Shown here: piece by piece, positions 9,206-23,434 of the stretch | How positions within the stretch are numbered: the first letter of the stretch is position 1 | Layout of the letters: each line of letters starts with the position of its first letter | Assembly: GCA_032358255.1 (NCBI GenBank) | Contig: JAULBX010029181.1 | Location: forward strand, 1 to 23,434 | From: Heterotrichella gracilis | Lineage: Eukaryota > Sar > Xanthophyceae > Tribonematales > Xanthonemataceae | Direction of reading: 5' to 3' | Length of the DNA stretch: 23,434 nt | Made by a program: the position numbers and the translations under genes | Notes under the pieces: generated by a model | The model's database searches: none | What the model was told of the DNA's origin: nothing | Seen by the model: only the letters and a program-made list of their open reading frames with translations

Positions 9206-9955
9206 GTTCAACCCCAACTGGCGAAAAGGGAGCTGGATGGGTGTTACAGCTCAGGTCCGGGCAGGGAGTCTACTACAGCCTGCAGGCACATGTATAAGGG
9301 TACCCAAAAAAACGCTGATCTGCCGCCTTGTGCAGGTAACTGGTGAAGCAACAGGAGGTGGCTGATATTCTGATAGCAAGCAAGAGCGATGCATTCGACG
9401 AAGTGCGCAGGCGTTCGAAAAGCGCACGGCAAAAGCGCGAAAATCACCTGCTGACCGGATGCCCAAAATCCTTCTTGGAAGGTTTGCGTAGGTGTGCCAG
9501 GTGTCGACCACACATCGTGCAGCCCGGACACACCGAGGTCCGGGACATTGTCATGGGTATGGGTTAACATGCCCCCCTTGTATGCCATCTCGTCTGTTAC
9601 AACGATATCCCCCTTGGTCACAGTAATCCCCCTTGACTGATACGAGGGTGATTTTTGACTCCACTGTCTGGCTGGTCGTCTCCAAAGTTTGGACTTATCA
9701 ACCAGGTTTTACCAGCAACACATGCACCAAAAGTGTGCACACCATTGCTCCATCTGGCTGGCTTTCCTTGCCAACTTGGCGGGCGTTGGATACCGCTGTT
9801 TCAATGCCGTGCATGCCACCCAGGCCGTGACTTGGTCCAGTGGACACAACTGGCGTAGTGCTTTGGTGCCCAAAATCTTCAAATTGGCAGCAACTCACCC
9901 GCTGGCTGGGCGTGGTGCATGCCTTGGTGAGGACCGTGTTTGAACGCTTGGTAAG
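9206..9955. promoter_or_regulatory. Shared divergent promoter region of DnaJ-Fd and SIN3
   Basis: The start codons of the minus-strand DnaJ-Fd gene and the plus-strand SIN3 gene are 750 bp apart, so both promoters and 5' UTRs must fit here, unless upstream non-coding exons exist. No clear TATA box was found. A 74-codon plus-strand frame at 9343-9567 follows an acceptor-like CTTGTGCAG but has no recognisable features. I treat it as non-coding. Confidence 0.6.
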
Positions 9956-19175
<9,220 letters not shown>

Positions 19176-19724
19176 GGCGGCGGGGGGGAGTGCGGGTGGA
19201 GGTTGAAGGAGTGGTGGTGGCACTAGCTAGTGGCGTACTAGTAGTGGCGTAAGGCGGGGCGCAGGGTGGGGGTGGGAAGCCGGGCTCGACTGTGTGGAAT
19301 CAAAGGTGCAAGCCACCCTGTATTGCTCTGGATGGGTGGTGTTGGTTGCACGGGAGAGGGTTTCCGGGCTGGGTATGTGGGGGGGAGTAGTCACGCTGCT
19401 GCGTGCTCTAGGGCGTGCAGCTCTAGGGCTTGTACTGCAGACAGCATGCCGGGACAAACTAACTCGTGCTTGAAATGTTGGGGCTACGGATGCTTTTGGG
19501 CTGTTTTGCGCCCTAGGTATGAAAGCTGCTGGTGGGCGCGAACCAGGATTGGTTGTCTGTTTCTACACTTGGTACCTTTGCATGGGGCACGTTTCTTTGG
19601 GGCGCTGCTGGTCCTGCACAGCCTCTCTGGTTAGTTGGTAACTTAAGTGGGGTGTTCATTTGTGTACGCCCAGGGTGGTGGGTCCACTGCGATCACTGTT
19701 GCGCATTTCAGTGGCTTTGCTATT

Positions 19725-19729
19725 TGTAA
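19725..19729 (+). terminator. SIN3 poly(A) signal candidate (TGTAA)
   Basis: TGTAA lies 550 bases after the SIN3 stop codon, a normal 3' UTR length for green-algal genes. I saw no earlier TGTAA between the stop and this point. Confidence 0.6.
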
Positions 19730-19935
19730 CAGGTATGATTTTGTTGCAATTCCCCCATGCGAGTGGCGCGCAAAGCTGGTATTAGCAAAGCCGGGAGGCA
19801 ATATCTATGGCAACATTGGCGTGCACACCTCAAACCCGGAAATACATGGCAAGAATAAGAGAATTGGCGTACATGGCCTGACCAAGCCCCATCCTTGACC
19901 TGTTGAACTCCTCGTGACATTATCCATCAAACTCA

Positions 19936-20110
19936 CCCTTTCTGCGGCGGGACCGCCGTTTCGGCGGAACTCCCGTACGATTGCCGCCGTTTGGAGCCTT
20001 CCGAAAACTTTTCAGCAAAGTTCAAAAAGGAGCAAAGGCGAGACGCCGTCAACAGAAGCCGTATACCAATCCCCTGTCACTCTTCGTCTGTGACCCAACC
20101 TCTTGCAAAG
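19936..20110 (+). promoter_or_regulatory. Calmodulin 5' flank with a GC hairpin
   Basis: CCGCCG (19953-19958) and CGGCGG (19962-19967) form a perfect 6-bp hairpin around TTT. GCCGCCGTTT recurs close to 19981. These sit 120-160 bp before the calmodulin ATG and may be promoter or 5' UTR elements. No TATA box is evident. The SIN3 poly(A) signal at 19725 leaves about 380 bp for this promoter. Confidence 0.35.
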
Positions 20111-20999
<889 letters not shown>

Positions 21000-21036
21000 A
21001 TACCTTCTCACCAGCCACAATTGCCACTGTACTGCT

Positions 21037-21041
21037 TGTAA
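21037..21041 (+). terminator. Calmodulin poly(A) signal candidate (TGTAA)
   Basis: TGTAA occurs 38 bases after the stop, and again at 21220-21224. The second would give a more usual 3' UTR length. Either or both could be used. Confidence 0.45.
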
Positions 21042-21456
21042 CTACAAGGGTGGGAGGTCTGGGGGACTCACTCTGGTCACTGCTGCTTTAGGGCTTATTT
21101 CACGCTTTTGAACTACTATTTCATTGCGAGTTGCCAAGCGGGTGTATGAACCTGCAAGTGGCACTCTTTCTATGTTCACCACCAACAGACGCTGTGGCAC
21201 TGTTGCCCGCACTTCTACCTGTAAATTAAACGGTGCTGACCCAAACTGAGCAAACGGAGTTACGTTGTCCCTTCTGGGGCAGCTCACGGATGCAAACCTG
21301 GTTGTATAACTGGCCTCAACAGTTACATGCACTGCCGCCAGACAGCGGGATTATCAGTCAGCCTTGCATAGGACAGCGACCGGCAGGACCTGACACTGCC
21401 TATACTGTCTTGCCCTTGCACGCCTGAAAGTTCTCTGGTTCACTTTTGGTTCTGTT

Positions 21457-21461
21457 TTACA
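21457..21461 (-). terminator. NUP160 poly(A) signal candidate (TGTAA, minus)
   Basis: TGTAA on the minus strand lies 48 bases past the NUP160 stop, with another at 21327-21323. With the calmodulin signals at 21041 and 21224, the convergent pair has closely spaced but not necessarily overlapping 3' ends. Confidence 0.45.
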
Positions 21462-21508
21462 GCACAGTCGGTGTTACCACCAGCGCGTATAGCTGCCGTC
21501 AGCATACC

Positions 21509-23043
21509 CTAGTTCCCCTGCAGGCCCTGAAAGTACACCGTGGACAGCTGGGTGGCCAGCGCCTTGTGACTGCCTATTGCCTTTTGAAGCAGTTGGAGCT
21601 GCAGGTGCAGCGCTGCATCACCCGACAGCCTGGCTGCCAACGCCTCCAGCAGCGCATAGGGGAACCAGGCCACTGCATTCCGCTGCTTGTCTATGTCGCT
21701 CACCTGCATAGCCAAACACACCACTCACCACCAGTTCGCGTACAAGCTGACAATGACACTGGTGCCTGGATGCTTATGGCCTTGTGCGCTTCCCAAGAAG
21801 GCACAACGTTGCATCATTTTAGCACCAGCAATGCCAGGATATAGCTGTCTGGCTAGAGGTAGGCAGTGCAGGCTCCTGTCTATATTGCTGGAAAAGGGCA
21901 CGGTATGATACATTCACATTCCAAGGGGGGCATAACCAAAGCAACCAGCGACTGACCTGAGAGTCCCATGCTCTGAAGCACTCCACCACCAGCGCCACCG
22001 CCTCTGGCAGCCTGTCGTGTTGCAGCAGCAGCCGCAGCAGCATGGCGGGGTCACCCCCGTTGTTGGCCATGCCACGCACCGCATGCCCTGGGGCGCCCTG
22101 CACACACACAACCCACTGCAACTCACCACCAGTTTGAGACCGTTAGGCTTGGGGTTGTTTGGTCCTGTGCAAGGGTGGCAGGTAAACACCGGACACCTAC
22201 TTTTGTCACACCACCTCTCCCTACCCCACGCACCACCACCACCATCGCCTGGCAACCCACCCCCCGGCCCCCTCCCTGGCACCTACCTTGAACATGGCGA
22301 TGAGCCAGTGCGGAATGGCCACGTGCGGGTGCGTGCGCAGCATTGCATCCAGCACCGCCTGGCGCAGCACGGGGCAGTGCTGTGGGGTGCTGTACATGCG
22401 CATCAGATGCTGGAGCTTGGCAAGGGCGGCCTCGGGAGGGAGCTGGTCCCAGGTGATGGACCCCTCGCCATCTGCAAAGCAGATATGGTACTTTATAGCG
22501 CCGTTAAACACAGCACCGTTTAACACATGCCATGTCATGGCTCAATGCATTGTATAGTCATGCCGGCACATGGACCATATGTACGTCATGGGTATCACAG
22601 CAATTGCATGCCAAAGCCAATGCGCTATACGGACATAACACCATATCGCCCATATGTATGCCATGGGTGCATGCCATGTCATCCGTACTCTTAGACAGGT
22701 TTCGAGCCCATTGGGTCGAACGGTTAACCCACGTTTGGTTAAAAGCGCTTTCAGGTTGCCACATCCTTTCACTCCAATGCTACACATCTCTGCCCCCCAG
22801 GGCCTGCCCCACCCCTCACCCCCCACCCCCACGCCCCATGCCCCCCACCTGACAGCGAGAAGGTCCCCCTGGGTGCATCCAGCTGTGCGTCAAACAGCGC
22901 CTCCCCTGCCCGCCGCCCCTCCCGCCCCAGCTGCAGCAGCATGCACCGCGTGGCCAGGCTGCGGAAGCACTTTTCAAGGGCGGAGGTCAGCTGGGGGCCA
23001 CTCAGCACCACGCAGGCAAGGGCCAGGGCCTCCTCGTAGCAGC
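21509..23043 (-). CDS. Nucleoporin NUP160/Nup120, C-terminal part (5' end beyond window)
   Basis: Four exons on the minus strand, 23043-22849, 22471-22287, 22097-21957 and 21703-21509, join in frame for 237 residues ending at a TAG. The predicted helical solenoid includes IPHWLIAMFK, GDPAMLLRLLLQHDRLPEA, ALVVECF and AWFPYALLEALAARL. In order and spacing these match the C-terminal region of NUP160: a W-L-I helix, an LLRLYL..DLLEEA-type helix, then a WLPY..ID.LL-type helix. NUP160 is a subunit of the Y-shaped scaffold complex of the nuclear pore. The assignment rests on this remembered pattern, so another solenoid protein is possible. The exon at 23043 begins mid-codon (phase 1), so upstream exons must exist to the right. 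Confidence 0.8.
22560..22685. repeat. Degenerate CATATGT/CATGG-rich repeats in a NUP160 intron
   Basis: Words such as CATATGTA, CATGGGT and GCATGCC recur in pairs (for example 22576-22594 and 22651-22670), suggesting a diverged duplication about 75 bp apart. No coding signal is seen. Confidence 0.4.
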
Positions 23044-23050
23044 CTGCAGG

Positions 23051-23331
23051 GTATAGGGTTTAGTAAGTACATTTAGGGTTTATGGGTTTTCACCGCCACG
23101 CAGGCAAGGGCCAGCGCCTCCTCATAGCAGCCTGTGGGGTGAAGGGTTAGGGTTTGGCAATTAGGGTTTAGGGTTTAGGGGGTTTCAACACCACGCTGGC
23201 CAGGGCCAGCGCCTCCTCGTAGCAGCCTGTGGGGTTGAAGATAGGGTTCAGCAGTTAGAGTGTATGTTTTACCCTAAAGCCTAGGCAAGTTTATTTATCG
23301 CGTCCTTGTAGCAGCCGGTGGTGTGAGGGGT
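23051..23331 (-). repeat. Three extra copies of a NUP160 acceptor/exon start, separated by telomeric-type repeats
   Basis: The true acceptor region is at 23005-23050. Copies lie at 23091-23139, about 23184-23240 and, more decayed, 23289-23331. On the minus strand the first two keep a CCACAG acceptor and a peptide start like CYEEALALA before running into CCCTAAA, whose TAA stops the frame. The third has lost the AG. TTTAGGG-like units fill the gaps at 23051-23090, 23141-23183 and (degenerate) 23241-23285. Confidence 0.88.
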
Positions 23332-23364
23332 ACAAGGATTAGTTACTTACTTAGTTCGTTACAT

Positions 23365-23416
23365 GCATTCCAGCAAAATAGCCAGATTAGCAGTCAGTCT
23401 TGCACATGCGGCGCCA
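23365..23416. repeat. Dispersed repeat A, copy 3
   Basis: GCATTCCAGCAAAATAGCC followed by an ATTAG tail and CACATGCGGCGCC matches the two copies in SIN3 intron 8. It is in the same orientation on the plus strand, although the host gene here runs on the minus strand. Confidence 0.75.
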
Positions 23417-23434
23417 CGCAGCTCTTTCCTGGCA

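Noticed and set aside
9343..9567. 74-codon basic plus-strand ORF in the divergent promoter
   Set aside because: It has no recognised motif and no consistent splicing partner. It may be an upstream ORF but cannot be supported as a gene.
23091..23240. Extra NUP160 exon-like copies as alternative exons
   Set aside because: They contain only the acceptor and about 35 bp of exon, have no matching donor, and run into stops within the telomeric units.

Overview
The window is nuclear DNA from a eukaryote, most likely a chlorophycean (Chlamydomonas/Volvox-type) green alga. The coding exons are GC-rich and broken by many short introns with NCAG acceptors. Two of the three genes that end inside the window have TGTAA, the usual green-algal poly(A) signal, at a suitable distance after the stop. 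One gene encodes a chloroplast-type J-domain/ferredoxin protein. Plant-type telomeric heptamers (TTTAGGG) are scattered through the introns. The species cannot be fixed. The calmodulin lacks the C-terminal tail I recall for Chlamydomonas, and the heptamer differs from the octamer I recall for C. reinhardtii, which argues against that species.

Layout. From 1 to about 5100 the sequence is gene-poor. It holds palindromes, small tandem repeats, a possible minus-strand partial exon at 42-231 and a possible small minus-strand coiled-coil gene at 2317-2749. From 6039 to 9205 (minus) lies a seven-exon gene for a plastid J-domain protein with a 4Fe-4S ferredoxin domain (CDJ3/4/5 type). Its 3' end has been tandemly duplicated. 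From 9956 to 19175 (plus), head to head with it, lies a 23-exon gene for the transcriptional corepressor scaffold SIN3. From 20111 to 20999 (plus) is a four-exon calmodulin gene. From 21509 to 23043 (minus), convergent with calmodulin, are the last four exons of what looks like the nucleoporin NUP160/Nup120; its 5' part is beyond the right edge. All exon joins of these four genes keep the reading frame, which is the main support for the models.

The genes do not form a pathway. They are a plastid Fe-S co-chaperone, a histone-deacetylase scaffold, a calcium sensor and a nuclear-pore subunit. The only suggestive arrangement is the divergent pair DnaJ-Fd/SIN3, whose start codons are 750 bp apart.

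The most unusual signal is structural. In at least three genes a short segment spanning an exon-intron junction has been copied, with telomere-like TTTAGGG repeats between the copies. This is seen at the 5' splice site of DnaJ-Fd intron 5, the 3' splice site of SIN3 intron 14, and three extra copies at a 3' splice site in NUP160. The copies leave decoy splice sites in the introns.
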